Part shown: one piece after another, positions 33,961-45,892 of the stretch
How the letters are laid out: each line of letters begins with the position of its first letter
Numbering within the stretch: position 1 is the first letter of the stretch
Assembly: GCF_958450345.1 (NCBI RefSeq)
Contig: NC_088780.1
Span: forward strand, 60,113,533-60,177,532
Direction of reading: 5' to 3'
Source: Calliphora vicina
Taxonomy: Eukaryota; Arthropoda; Insecta; Diptera; Calliphoridae
DNA: 64,000 nucleotides
The notes under the pieces: generated by a model
What the model was told of the DNA's origin: nothing
The model's database searches: none
What the model saw: only the letters and a program-made list of their open reading frames with translations
Translations under genes and position numbers: made by a program

Positions 33961-35032
33961 ACTTTAAACATAAAGCATAAGCGTTAACATGCGAGTACTT
34001 TAAATGAAAATTTTACATATTTTTTTTTTTATAATAAAAAAACACATGTAAAATTTCTACTCATAGTAATCGCTTGTTTTATAAAAATAGCACATTCAAT
34101 TTTTCCTTTTGTATAGAATATACTATACATATGTTTTCGAAAATAATAATGTTTTCAATTGTTTACTCATGCAACAAGTTTCTCAACCAGAAAACTCAAC
34201 TTTAAAGTAAATTTAAATAAATGTTTATTTTAAATTGGAAGACAGTTAAAAACTTTTATTAAATTCTCAACCAAAATCCATTTAATATTCTGACTGTCGT
34301 TTGGGTGTGAGTGCGACAGAGTGAGACAAGAAACAAATGAGTCGTTTAAAATACAAGTACATTTGTTATTGTGCAAAATGTGTTGTGATGTATATATATT
34401 TAAGTATCAACTTTTTCCTTTTTGTTAGTTTCAGATCCCTTGGGAATGATATTTTCACACCTAGTTTGAGGACACATTCGAGTATTTTGCAGTTTTTTTA
34501 TTTGTATCATGAAGTTGTAAGTGAGGCAATTTATGCGGCAAAGTAAACAATCTGTTTTATTTTTGGTTTGTGTTGTGTATTAGTTTAACTGTCTCATCGT
34601 CCTGGAAATTATGGCCTCGTGGGATTTAGATAAAATTCTACTAGAGCACTTAGCAACAGAACTTCGAATAAATTAATTCAATTTTAGCTTAATTCACTAA
34701 AATCTTAACGCGGAATTAAAAAATTTTAGCAATTCATTTAACAAATCCATTCACAAGAGAATTCGTTCAAAATTTGAATAATAAAATTTTTGTTAATTCA
34801 AATCTTATACAAATTGAAAATATTTTTTCTTTATTTAGTTTTTGTTTGCTTTCAACAATTTTTAAAGCTATTTGTAATAGATATGAATTCAAGAAAATTT
34901 TAATGATTCACTAATTGTATAAAGAATGAATTATCAAAGGAATGAATTCAATACATATAGAGTACATGGAAATAAGCCTATAAATTAATTCGTAATGAAT
35001 TCATTAACGGAATGGTTAAGAAATAAAAATTA
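33961..35032. other. AT-rich intergenic sequence
   Basis: No gene or bounded element. 34660-35000 is rich in 'aattcatt' words. The 69-codon frame at 34337-34546 has no motif. Confidence 0.4.
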
Positions 35033-35498
35033 CTAGCGGATACCCCGTGTGCTACTACGCTAAAAATTCTTTATTAATATGGAATTTAATAATAAACAAT
35101 TTTATACCATATTAATGTATAAAAAGTACCAAAAGGAAGGATCAATTTAATCCCTTATACGTTCAAATTTCTAAAAAGTGACAAAATCCATTTGAATTTT
35201 TTTAGAAGGACTATAATTCCATTTAAATTAAATTTCTTGGATATGGGATACAAAAAAGTACTATAACTTGAGTTTGGCCCGTTGTATCCCCTTAAAAGTA
35301 TAAAAATCAAAGAGTACCACCAGAAATTTTTAAAACTTAAATTTATGTAAAATGTTTGTGTGGGAAAATTCGAAGATCGGCTTTACGAATGAACCAAATG
35401 GACCTATGGTGTCTAAAACCATCTTTCCAATGAAACCGGTTTGGAGCTAATCGGTTGGATGGTTCAGAGTCTATAACGGACATACGTAGAAACATTTT
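35033..35498 (-). mobile_element. Helitron-like 3' part, truncated by a foldback insertion
   Basis: 'CTAGCGGATACCCCGTGTGC' in the plus orientation parallels the 3' end of the Helitron at 8646 (CTAGCTAAAACCCGGTGTGC). Near its other side 'ggatggttcagagtctataa' and 'cggacatacgtag' resemble phrases near the 5' end of such elements. The TC end is missing because the TGGGGC foldback piece begins at 35499. No helicase is visible. Confidence 0.45.
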
Positions 35499-35695
35499 AA
35501 GTTACATGGATAAGAAAAAACACCTGTTTGACCAAAATGTCAAACTTTGGCCCCCTCTAACTCAGAGACTTCTAGACCGATCTTGTTGAAAAATTGTGTT
35601 TGAATTACTATCCAATAGAAAAACAGCTGGTGCCTTTCATCCCGATCGGAAAACATCGATTTCAAAAGTTGGTTCACTTGACATGAAATGCCCCA
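35499..35695. mobile_element. Right arm of a TGGGGCATTTCA foldback element
   Basis: It matches 16810-17007: 'aagttacatggataagaaaa', 'gaaaaattgtgtttgaatta', 'catcccgatcggaaaacatc', 'tgacatgaaatgcccca'. The left arm and interior are absent. It ends 11 bp before the next element. Confidence 0.75.
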
Positions 35696-35706
35696 TATAC
35701 ACACTA

Positions 35707-37819
35707 GGGTGGCCCTTAATAAACGAAAGTTGGATTTTGGCCATTCTCACCCTCCAGTTTGGTGAACATTAGCAAAAAAATCATCCTGAAAAAATTTTAG
35801 GTAAATCGGTTGGGGTTAAGACGTGCCGCAAGCCCTCTGAAGTTTTGAGATGCATTTACAAGGGGAAAAAATGCATTTTTTTCAGTTTTTGTAAAAATTT
35901 TGCCATTAAAAAATTACTTTTGTAATTTAATTTAAAAGAATCGAAATGTGTACGTAATTGTCGTTCTAATGAGACATAAAAAACAGAAATCGGTCAAAAA
36001 ATGTTAAAGTTATTAAAAATTCGCCAGGCCATTAACGTGTCTCAGGCCACTAGAACATGAAATGTAGGAACAAAATTAACATATTTTGAGAAATATTAAA
36101 ATAAAAGCTAATTTTTACTTAAAATATGTCCATATTTACTTGTATATGAGTTTTTGTCTTCGTAGGATACCGTTAACCTATTCTTAGGTATGAACAAAAA
36201 AATTTAATTTTTTTAACGGCAGTTTCAAAACTCCATTTTCAAATTTTTAAAAATTTTGTTAAACAAATTTCAGAATTTTGTGATCATCTCATTGGGATTT
36301 ATTAAGAGTATAATAGGGAATAAAAATGTGAAAAAATTATGAAAATATCTCTTATAGTTTTTCCGTACCTGCGATTTAAATTTTGAAATTTTCGAGAAAA
36401 ACCAATTATTTGGCAATTTTTAGGCCAATGAGCTCTATTTCCTTACTCTTATGAACTTTAAGTAAAACCTATTCAGAATATTATAGTCCAGATAATTCAA
36501 AATATACTCTGAAACTTCTACTAAAATCGGAAGACGTTAACCCTTAAATCGTGAAGGTCAAAGGTAAAATTTTTCAATATTTGGAATTTCTCTTGGAAAG
36601 ATTTCGAAATGATCGAAATGTTGTATATTTTTGGGCCGATTTTGATGAAATTTAACAAAAATATAACATAAACTCTAGGGTTTATAATAACAGCACAAGA
36701 ATGGAAATTAACGCTTAATGGCACTTGGGGTTAAAATGACACCAAACTTTTAAAATCATAATTTTTTATGGTTTTAGAAGTTTGGGGTCATTTTAACACC
36801 AAGTGCTATATAGGGTTAATTTTAATTTTTCTGCTGCTTTTGTAAATACTAGGCTTTGTGTTATATTTTTGTTAAATTTCATCAAAATCGGCCCAAAAAT
36901 ATACAACATTTCGAACATTTCAAAATCTTTCCAAGAGAAATTCCAAATATTGAAAAATTTGACCTTTGACCTTCACGATTTAAGGGTTAACGTTTTTTGA
37001 TTTTAGTAAAAGTTTCAGAGTATATTTAGAATTATCTGGACTATAATATTCTAATTAAGTTTTGCTTAAAATTCATAAGAGTAAGAAAATAGAGCTCATT
37101 GGCCTAAAAATTGCCAAATAATTGGTTTTTCTCGAAAATTTCAAAATTTAAATCGCAGGTACGGAAAAACTATAAGAGATATTTTCATAATTTTTTCACG
37201 ATTTAATTCCCTATTATACTCTTAATAAATCCCAATGAGATGATCAAAAAATTCTGAAATTTGTTTAACAAAATTTTTAAAAATTTGAAAATGGAGTTTT
37301 GAAACTGCCATTAAAAAAATTAATTTTTTTGTTCATACCTAAGAATAGGTTAACGGTATCCTACGAAGACAAAAACTCATATACAAGTAAATATGGACAT
37401 ATTTTAAGTAAAAATGAGCTTTTATTTTAATATTTCTCAAAATATGTTAATTTTGTTCCAACATTTCTTGTTCTAGTGGCCTGAGACACGTTAATGGCCT
37501 GGCGAATTTTTAATAACTTTAAAATTTTTTAACCGATTTCTGTTTTTTATGTCTCATTAGAACGACAATTACGTACACATTTCGATTCTTTTAAATTGAA
37601 TTACAAAAGTAATTTTTTAATGGCAAAATTTTTACAAAAACTGAAAAAAATGAATTTTTTCCCCTTGTAAATGCATCTCAAAACTTCAGAGGGCTTGCGG
37701 CACGTCTTAACCCCAACCGATTTACCTAAAATTTTTTCAGGATGATTTTTTTACTAATGTTCACCAAACTGGGGGGTGAGAATGGCCAAAATCCAACTTT
37801 CGTTTATTAAGGGCCACCC
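35707..37819. mobile_element. Foldback element, family GGGTGGCC, copy 2
   Basis: TA-flanked (35705-35706, 37820-37821), with GGGTGGCCCTTAATAAAC at the left and its complement at the right. The two arms, about 1.03 kb each, pair nearly throughout and meet in a dyad at about 36760-36790 ('ttatggttttagaagtttgg'). It is longer than copy 1 but otherwise the same in order. The frames at 36521-36724 (minus) and 36803-37000 (plus) encode almost the same peptide because they are the same arm sequence read in opposite directions, not two genes. Confidence 0.9.
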
Positions 37820-37828
37820 TAATACACA

Positions 37829-38240
37829 CAGTAGCGAGCATAAAAAATTCAACGCTATGCAATGTGATTTTCAACAGCACTGATTTTGCTCAAAAAGGTA
37901 TCCAATTGTCCACATCTGCTGTTTTTATATTCTTATTGATCATAGGCAATTATTGTATAACATTTTGTCCAATATTTTTTTTACGTAAGGATAATTATAA
38001 AATTTTTAGTAAAAACAGTGGTAAAATTGTGCGAGCAAAAAAAATGCAACTCTAAGAAAATTGAATTAATTTTTAAAAAATTTAAAAAAATAATTATAAA
38101 AAAATGCTAAAAACTATAACAATGTTGCATAACCATCATTTACTATTAATACAAACAAATTTAAGGACATTAAAATTCAAAATGATAAACATTTTATCCA
38201 AAAAACGCCATACTCCTATTCCGTTATAAAAATTTGGATA
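37829..38240. mobile_element. Tc1-like IR/DR fragment, copy B, inverted
   Basis: It starts CAGTAGCGAGCATAAAAAA and continues with the complement of copy A ('aacagcactgattttgctc', 'tacgtaaggataattataaa', 'gcgagcaaaaaaaatgcaac'). It lies 9 bp after the foldback element. The end is diffuse, near 38200-38240. The 63-codon frame is not a gene. Confidence 0.65.
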
Positions 38241-38819
38241 TAATTAAGAATTGTGTTATGATTAGAGTGCCGAAATAATTTTGATGGTGCCGAAATAATT
38301 TTGAGTTTTGAATTTGATTTTATTGAAACAAAACTAAAACGTTAGACATTGAAGTAATCAAGGGTGTGTTACCTTATCCATGGAAGGTGACATCATATAT
38401 TTGATGCTACCCAAACGAACAATGTGGACATTTATGACTATTGCAATCTCAAAAAGATAATTTAATGATGCAAATATAATAAGGAGAATCCAATTCAATA
38501 AACCATTTATTATTTACAAAATAAATTAATGGCCTATGCTTTTCGAAGCAGGTCCTTTATGCTTAAAATGGTGCATTCGTATGCACTGTACGTCAAATGA
38601 CCACTTTTTCTGTGCTAAATTAATAACGACTACAAAATCATGTTATTCAAACCAAAACCTGTAAGAATTTCATAACTAAGAATAATTCTATTAAAAAAAT
38701 GGCATTTAACCCACTAATGACCAAAAATTAAACCTTTTGCAACCATTAGTGCAAACACAATACATTGTATTCATTCATTTATTTTAATTATACTAAAACA
38801 TTTAGTAATTGCTTAAATC
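38241..38819. other. AT-rich spacer
   Basis: It contains a tandem 'gtgccgaaataattttga' pair near 38270-38302. Nothing else recognised. Confidence 0.4.
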
Positions 38820-39150
38820 TTATTCATTTTGTAAATTTATATCAAAAAGTTCCTCTTCACTTTCATTAATTTCATCGTCTTGGTGGCTAAGGTGAAATTC
38901 TTCCATGGGTTCACTGCAACATAATAATTAAATTACTTCAGTTGGAAGTTTGGAACGTTTCCGCTTTTGTAAGCGCCAATTTAAATTTGATGTGGAAATT
39001 TATGGATCCAAAATATCAACAGCTTTATATTAAGTCGGAAAATTCGTCTTCACTGCTTCCATTACATGTCAGCAATTCTTTCAGCAATATGCAGTAAAAC
39101 AGATTGCAACCAAACTTTGGCAAGGATCTCATTTGCCTTTATCATTTTTC
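38820..39150 (-). pseudogene. Unidentified coding relic, minus strand
   Basis: Three adjoining open pieces are readable on the minus strand. KANEILAKVWLQSVLLHIAE ends at a stop near 39068. SNLNWRLQKRKRSKLPTE follows (about 38945-39000). After an AG at 38929, EPMEEFHLSHQDDEINESEE runs on to a stop at 38820. Base composition is richer in G/C than the surroundings. The 23-base gap between the last two pieces is too short for a normal fly intron. Acidic and basic patches are typical of transposase ends, but no family is recognised. Confidence 0.3.
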
Positions 39151-39174
39151 TTTTAAAATTTTAATAATTTATAT

Positions 39175-39670
39175 TCTTGAGTGATTTTCGGAACTGGACT
39201 ATGACCAATTATGGACAGATCGCTATGAAATTAGGTCGTATGATTAATTTCTATATGAAAGTTATTTCTGTTGAATTTTATATGTATACCAACATTTGTA
39301 AGAGATTTATGAACGTTAAAGTTATTTTCAGAAGTTGGTCTTATATGGGAGCTATGATTAATTATGGACCAATCATTAGAAAATTAGGTGACATGAATTC
39401 CTATATATTAAACTTATTTGGAGCGAAGTTTTTGTTGGTACCTATATAAATTAAACATTTATGACCGATAAAGTCCAATTTCGGGAGGACATTTGTAAGG
39501 GGGATAGGTGGAATAATGGAGGAATGTCAGCCAGTTTCAATAGGCTTCGTCCTTGGGCCGAAAAAATTATATATACCAAATTATGGTGGGTGTTAGACTA
39601 ATATTTGTGGACGTTACAAACATCTGCACAAACGCATTGTACCCTACCTAATATGGTGGTGTTGGGTATA
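39175..39670 (+). repeat. Dispersed fly repeat (FDR)
   Basis: It shows the 'gtgattttcgga-ctgg', 'ctatgaccaattatggac', 'tttctatatgaaagttattt' and 'gttgaattttatatgtatacc' modules, then 'aataggcttcgtccttgggcc' (in part) and 'aatatggtggtgttgggtat' at the end. The 90-codon frame inside is a repeat shadow. Confidence 0.75.
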
Positions 39671-40673
39671 AAAAATTTATTGTTTGCGTTATATGCTTCT
39701 CCACTTCATCTGAAAATATTTTAACTTCAATTAAAAATGGCATAAATTTTTTCTTTTTTTGTGCATTCATTTCGTCATATTTCAAATAGATAGTTTTTTT
39801 ATACATAGGTTACTTGAATTAAAGAGGGATTACTCCTAAAATGCAAAAAATCCCAGTTTGAAATAAATCACTAATAACTCATTAATTATTCTTTAATCTA
39901 TTAGTAAAATTTGAAAGAGGTCAAATGGGGTCAACATTTTTTATGGCTTACGAAAAGTCAAAGTTTTGGATAAATTTTACCGCTTTGAGGTTACGTAGGA
40001 AAATGAGTTATTTTGAGGTATAGCGAAATACATATAAAGCAGCTTTAATTAAATACATTTATACTTACTTGTCTCTTAATTTTCCATTTTATACAATTGA
40101 ATTATTACGAACACAATTCGAGAAACACGCACTTAAAGTCGAGCAAGCAAAACTGAAATTGCAAGCACATTTAGGAAAAAAATTACATCTATTAACTTAG
40201 ACGCATAGCGATTTTAACACTTTTGCACAGAAAATGGTGTCATTTGACCTAATGTGGTATGATATGGAATGTCAATTAACGTAATTTTAATTTATTCGTG
40301 TCTGATAGTTTCGATCTGTTAGTCAGGCCACAGATATTTCCTTAATTTTAAATTAAAGTAGTAAAAAATTGCGATAGCTTAGTAATCACGTAAGCTAAAT
40401 ATAGGTTTCCATGAAATAGGAACAGTGTCAAATTTAATATTATTTACAGTTGTCTTCCGCTGTTTTGGAATTCGTTTACTTACCAAAATAAATGGATATT
40501 TGAATATGATTTCATTATTTGTAATTTTTAAAGACCACATGATGTCATATGATTGTGAAAATATTATTTTAGCATTAAATTTCAGCCCCCTTCATTAACT
40601 AGTCATATCCTTTTGATCTTAAGCTCTTATACACTCAGTTTTTGGCACACCACCACAATTATTTGATTTCCTT
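39671..40673. other. AT-rich intergenic sequence
   Basis: No gene or bounded repeat recognised. Confidence 0.4.
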
Positions 40674-41137
40674 TTCATAGAGAATATCCGCAAGATTTTA
40701 AATTGGTAAAGAAATAAATAAAAAAATTCTTAAAATTTTCTTGGTTTTCGAAAAATTCATCATATGGAACAGAAAATACATCATTCGTTAATTCTTTTAT
40801 CATTTGTAGATTTCGTGTCCTTGAATTAATTAGTATTAACAGTAAATTACTGTATTGTAGCAGTATTATAGTTTTTAGCAATTTTTTATAATTATTTTTT
40901 TCAAAATTTTAAAAATCAAGTCAATTTTCATAGAGTTGCATTTTTTTTGCTCGCACAATTTTACCACTATTTATACTAAAAATTTTCTAATTATCCTTAC
41001 GTAAAAAAATATTGTACAAAATGTTATACAATAATTGGCTATGATCAATAAGAATATAAAAACAGATGTGGAGAATTGGGTATCTTTTTGAGCAAAATCA
41101 GTGCTGTTGATTTTGCTCAACATCATACTCGCTACTG
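40674..41137. mobile_element. Tc1-like IR/DR fragment, copy C
   Basis: It is collinear with copy A from 'catagagaatatccgcaag' to the terminus 'catactcgctactg' followed by TA. The paired inner repeat 'agagttgcatttttttt' + 'gctcg' is present. The sequence starts at the same internal point as copy A, suggesting a shared deleted progenitor. Confidence 0.7.
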
Positions 41138-43244
41138 TATATAGATTTTGATTTAAAAAATTGAATTAAGAATTAATTCTTTTGAACCTTTGCTTACATA
41201 GGACCTTTTATTTAGATTTTATTTCTTTTCGTTATTTTTGGGTTAAGGGCAAGTAGCATAAACAACAATAACACAATTGGAGTTAATTTAGTGAAACGAA
41301 AAATGTTGTTTCTGAAATTGTTATATACATCAACACAGCACTCTCACTCTCATTAGCTTCGTAAGATGAAGTTCAAACTAAAATTTAAAACTTTTTGAGA
41401 AAAAAGCCTTTTTACATCTTTGGTACTCCCACATACTGCAGCATGTATCTACATATAGATGTTCACATAATTTATGTAAGTAATTGAATTTATTAAGTCT
41501 TGGTTTTCAAAGATTTTTAAAATAAAAAAAAAAATATTTCCATTGATTGAACCACAAATGTTCTCCTTAATTGTTTGTGTTTATTGTCCTAAAATAGTAA
41601 CAACAATGGTATCACACATCCAATTAAACAAAAAAAACATTGACCACAAATAGACATCCAACTGAAATAGTTGAAAAAGTTTTAAAAATTGTGTGAGTGA
41701 GATTCTCTATTGAAGAATGTACAAATCGATTACTGTCGAAAAGAATGTCATAAATCATGTTTTATGATTTTTTAACTTGAAACTACCAGGATGAGTGATA
41801 GAATATTGTGGTCATAAAAGTCATAAGTGAAAGTTATGTTTTTACGTATATTTTATTCGTGTTTTTATATTTATCTTATCTATATTTTCTGAGTTATGAC
41901 GGTATCATTACAAATGATCTGATTTTTGAAAACACATTTGTACATACATAGATATCGTCGCTGAGCCAACAAAAGAGCTATGTGTAATTTTTTATTTATT
42001 CGATCATTTCTGTTATAAGTTATATAAGTGGATCAAAAAATATTAAACATATTATGTGCAATTTGACAAATACATATTTAGTTCTTTTTGTAAGCTCAGC
42101 TACGATATACTTGTTTGTAAAAAAATTAAATTATGTAACACAAAATTGAAAAGTAAAATCAATTATGGTCTAAAAACATTGTTGAAGAAAAAGCCTTTCT
42201 CTATAAGGTTGACATGTACTGTTGCAAATGTACCCATTTTCTTGTCAAATCTAGCGATTTTTAAACACATTTTACGGGGAAAAATACGACTTAGTTATTA
42301 GCGGGAAATCTTACGATTTTTGCATATAGTTTCATTTGATTTGATCTGGAAAATGTTAAAGCAAATTAAAGTTTTAAATAACGACCATATAACACAAATT
42401 TCACTAAGCCCTGATAGATATCTATTTGTTGAAATTACGGGCATAAATGTTAACGTATGTTAACATTTTATACTTGAAATTAAAGATAATTTATTAAGCT
42501 TTAAAAAATATATAACTGTAGGTTTATGTTTCTTTATTGCGAATACATTTTTTTAGTTATATATTCGTTAATATATTTAAGTAAAAATATAACAAAACAA
42601 AAACTAATGAATTGAATTAAAATAAATTTTACACAAAAGATATTACATATTTATACCCGTATTCTGAACTTTATGACAGTGAGGAATTTATAACAAAACT
42701 TAAAATTGTATAACTTTTGTATTGAGTACATATGGGCATTTCCTGGGGCTACGAACATACGTTTGTACGTTTTTGATGTCCAAAGAATATAGAAAAAAAA
42801 CTTTTCTTAACATTTTTTTTTCGATTCGATAGCATTTTGGTAGCTCTATGTTTAGTGCAAAATATGGATTCCATCGTCTTCAAGTTTTCATAATGATAGT
42901 TATAAACATGTGGCAACGAACGCAAGCAAAATAGAAGTCAACTTTAGCTGACAGTAGTCAAATTTAAAAATCTGCGAAATGGAACGGAATATTTAAAAGC
43001 GATTAATTTATTTTAAAAGTGTATTAATGTAGGTCTCTATCCTGTATTTACACAATAAAATATCTCTATTGGTTTTTGTTTAATTGGCCTTAAGTACCGG
43101 TATCGAACGTACGGGTCGCGAACATACGATTTTTCCAAAATTTTTTTTATTATTATCACCATGCATTTTCCCTTAAATATCTTCAAATTTCCTTAACAAA
43201 GAAGTACACTAGGTAACATTTCTCTTTTAAAAATTCAATAATTT
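41138..43244. other. AT-rich intergenic sequence
   Basis: No gene recognised. 42405-42455 ('gatagatatctatttgttga', 'aattacgggcat') is half of the small MITE seen in P450 intron 2. Two similar phrases, 'ctacgaacatacg' (42751) and 'cgcgaacatacga' (43118), are of unknown meaning. The 81-codon frame at 42056-42301 has no motif. Confidence 0.4.
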
Positions 43245-43620
43245 ATATTCGTGAATAATTTTCGAAGTGCGCCTTATATGGAAGCTATGACCAATTATTG
43301 ACCGATCGCCATAAAATTATGTCGTAGTTTATGTCTATGTGAAAGTTATTTATGTTGAATTTTATGTAGTATACACATTTTTATGAGATTTATGAACGTT
43401 AAAGTGATTTACAGAAGCGGGTCTTTAATGCGAACAATGACTAATTATGGACCGATCATAATAAAATTTGGTAACATGAATTCGGAATATATAAAACTTA
43501 TTTGGAACAATATTTTTGTAGATACCCACATAAATTAAACATTTATGACCTATTTCCAATTTAGGGAGGAAAATAATGGACCGATTTCCGCCAGTTTCAA
43601 TATATCGAAATTATATAAAA
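43245..43620 (+). repeat. Dispersed fly repeat (FDR)
   Basis: 'ttatatggaagctatgacca', 'accgatcgccataaaatta', 'gtctatgtgaaagttattta', 'actaattatggaccgatca'. Truncated at the 3' side. Confidence 0.7.
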
Positions 43621-43944
43621 ATATCTTCAACAAAACAACGATGATTATCAACATTTTATTTTTGGATCCTACTAATCGTAGCAAATGCCCATATGCTATG
43701 TTCATAGTAAATCATTTTAGGGAAATATATTGAAACTAGCGTACATTACCATTACTATGAGACCAGTCGTGTAAAAAATGGTTAGGAAGTTTAAAAGTTA
43801 TTTACAACTGCACAATTTTACACCATTTTTATTAAAAGTTTAACCTCAATAGAATCCAGACCATAGAAATGTTAACATTTTAAGGAACTTAAAATTTTGT
43901 CGAAAATGTCTGTTACCTCCATGTATTAATATTTAAAATACAAT

Positions 43945-44088
43945 GGGGGGATTCAAACGGTCTACTATTAAGTCATATTGTCATAATGTCCTAATATATT
44001 ATTTTATTTGAAACACAATAAAAATTAGTTTAAACTAAAATAATATATTAGGACAATATGACCTAATAGCAGACCGTTTGAATACCCC
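43945..44088. mobile_element. Palindromic MITE, GGGG.ATTCAAACGGTCT ends
   Basis: The arms 'attcaaacggtctactatta' and 'taatagcagaccgtttgaat' pair, as do 'cctaatatattattttat' and its complement. 144 bp, non-coding. No clear duplication. Confidence 0.65.
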
Positions 44089-44694
44089 AAATATAAGAGT
44101 ATTGTTTTATTTTATAACAAACAATGTCAGTCTGTCTGTTAAAACATGATAGGGTCCAAACATAATGAGCCAGCTGGCTAAATAAACAAGTTTTATATGA
44201 ACTTAAATCTTTCTTAAACTTTAGTTGAATTGCTCAGCTAACGAAGTAGCGGGTTAAAAGCAAGTAGTTTATAACATTACTGAATAATAAAATTAATTTT
44301 AAACTTAATCGATCTCTCGAGTATTATGAAAATAATGAACATTTATTTAACGTTGGCTCCCATTACAAATGAAATACCCTTTCAGGTTGAATACCGTTAG
44401 CGAAAAAATGGCAAACAAATTCTTTAATAAAAATTCAAATTCTTTATTTCGATAATTGAGGTTATTGAAATCTAATTTACTTAATTCAGATTTTAATTAT
44501 CCAACCACCAGTAAATATAAAAATGTCTGATAATTATCAGATATTTTTCTACTTTTTTCACTGCATTATTTTTTTAAATTTGATAAAACATTAAAAAAAG
44601 ATCAATGAACTCTAAACATCATGTATTTTTAAATTTTGGTAAATATTTAATGATACATGTTAATGTAGAAAACATTAATACAAAGTAACATTTA
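44089..44694. other. AT-rich spacer
   Basis: Nothing recognised. Confidence 0.4.
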
Positions 44695-45892
44695 ATCATG
44701 GTTAGGGTATCTCAGTTATTCGAGTTTTCTTCAGTTCGAATAAAACGAATAATTTGATTAAGAGATTTTAACTTGTTCGTATAATTCGATCACACATTTC
44801 AAATTGTTCGATTAATTGAATTTTTTTAAATAAGTAATAAATTAAGTTTTTCTCTTCATTAAATCGTAAGTAAAGATGTATCATCTTAATGTCATCCTGA
44901 TTCATCAACATTTTGAACATATATTTATCATACCTTTCTTCTGAACTAACATTGATTACACAGGTCAACAGCATCAGGTTACCTAAGTAAAAAAATGGTA
45001 AAAAATTTTAATTCTATGGATAGATTTTTTAAAAAAAAAAATTTCTAACTCAAATCAATCAATATCTCATTTGGTTGCCATTATATGTGGGTTTATGATA
45101 AAGTAATAAAACCTGAACCATTTCTGCCGTTTTCGTTTCTTCATGAGTTTTTTAAAACAAAAAAATTTTTTGCTTCTATTTGTTATTATAACTCCGAAAC
45201 TACTGAGCCGATTAAAACGCAATATATAAACAGATTAAAGGTTATGTATATTTGAACATGAATTTGAACCAAGTCTATTTCAGTAATATCGGACTAACCC
45301 ACTGTGGGAGAAATCAACAATTTAGTGGCGCAAAATAAAAAAAAAACTTTGGCATATTTGATTTATTGTTATGTAGTTTCAATCTATAGTTGTTGCTGTA
45401 CTTAAAAATATTTAATATTTATTAATAACTTCAGTGGTTTGGTATTGGCAACTATTTAAATGTATAAAATTTTTTTATGAAGAATTGTTTTCAAAGTTGT
45501 TATTAAGCAGGATAGTACAGGTTTTCTTTAAGTTGTATTTTTACTTTTTTTTATGTAGATGGAATATGAGGCTTGGTAAATCAGAAAAATAAAAATATAT
45601 TTTCCGCTGTGATAACCAATAGCCATATTCTAATAGAATTTTTTTTTTACTTTTTGAATTTTCGGAATGTTGCCAGTTACTAATGCTGTGAGATGCAGTC
45701 CTAATTTTTTTTTACCAATATCAAGGCTATATTATAGACTACATATGGTGAAAAATTCAGCTGCGAAAAAGTGCGAGGTGAATTTATATAATTTTTTTAA
45801 GAAATTATTATCGTTGGGACGATGTAAAATCTCGCACTAAATTTGTTCCTTATTTTTTAAGATTGTATATAAGAAGTGCTATTGGTAATTAC

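Noticed and set aside
36521..37000. Two nearly identical 65-67 residue frames on opposite strands
   Set aside because: They are the two arms of the GGGTGGCC foldback element read outward; copy 1 does not keep the frame.
39177..39449. 90-codon frame
   Set aside because: It lies within a dispersed repeat copy; other copies do not preserve the frame.
42740..43140. Terminal repeats of an element ('ctacgaacatacg' and 'cgcgaacatacga')
   Set aside because: The two phrases are in the same orientation and too short to define ends.
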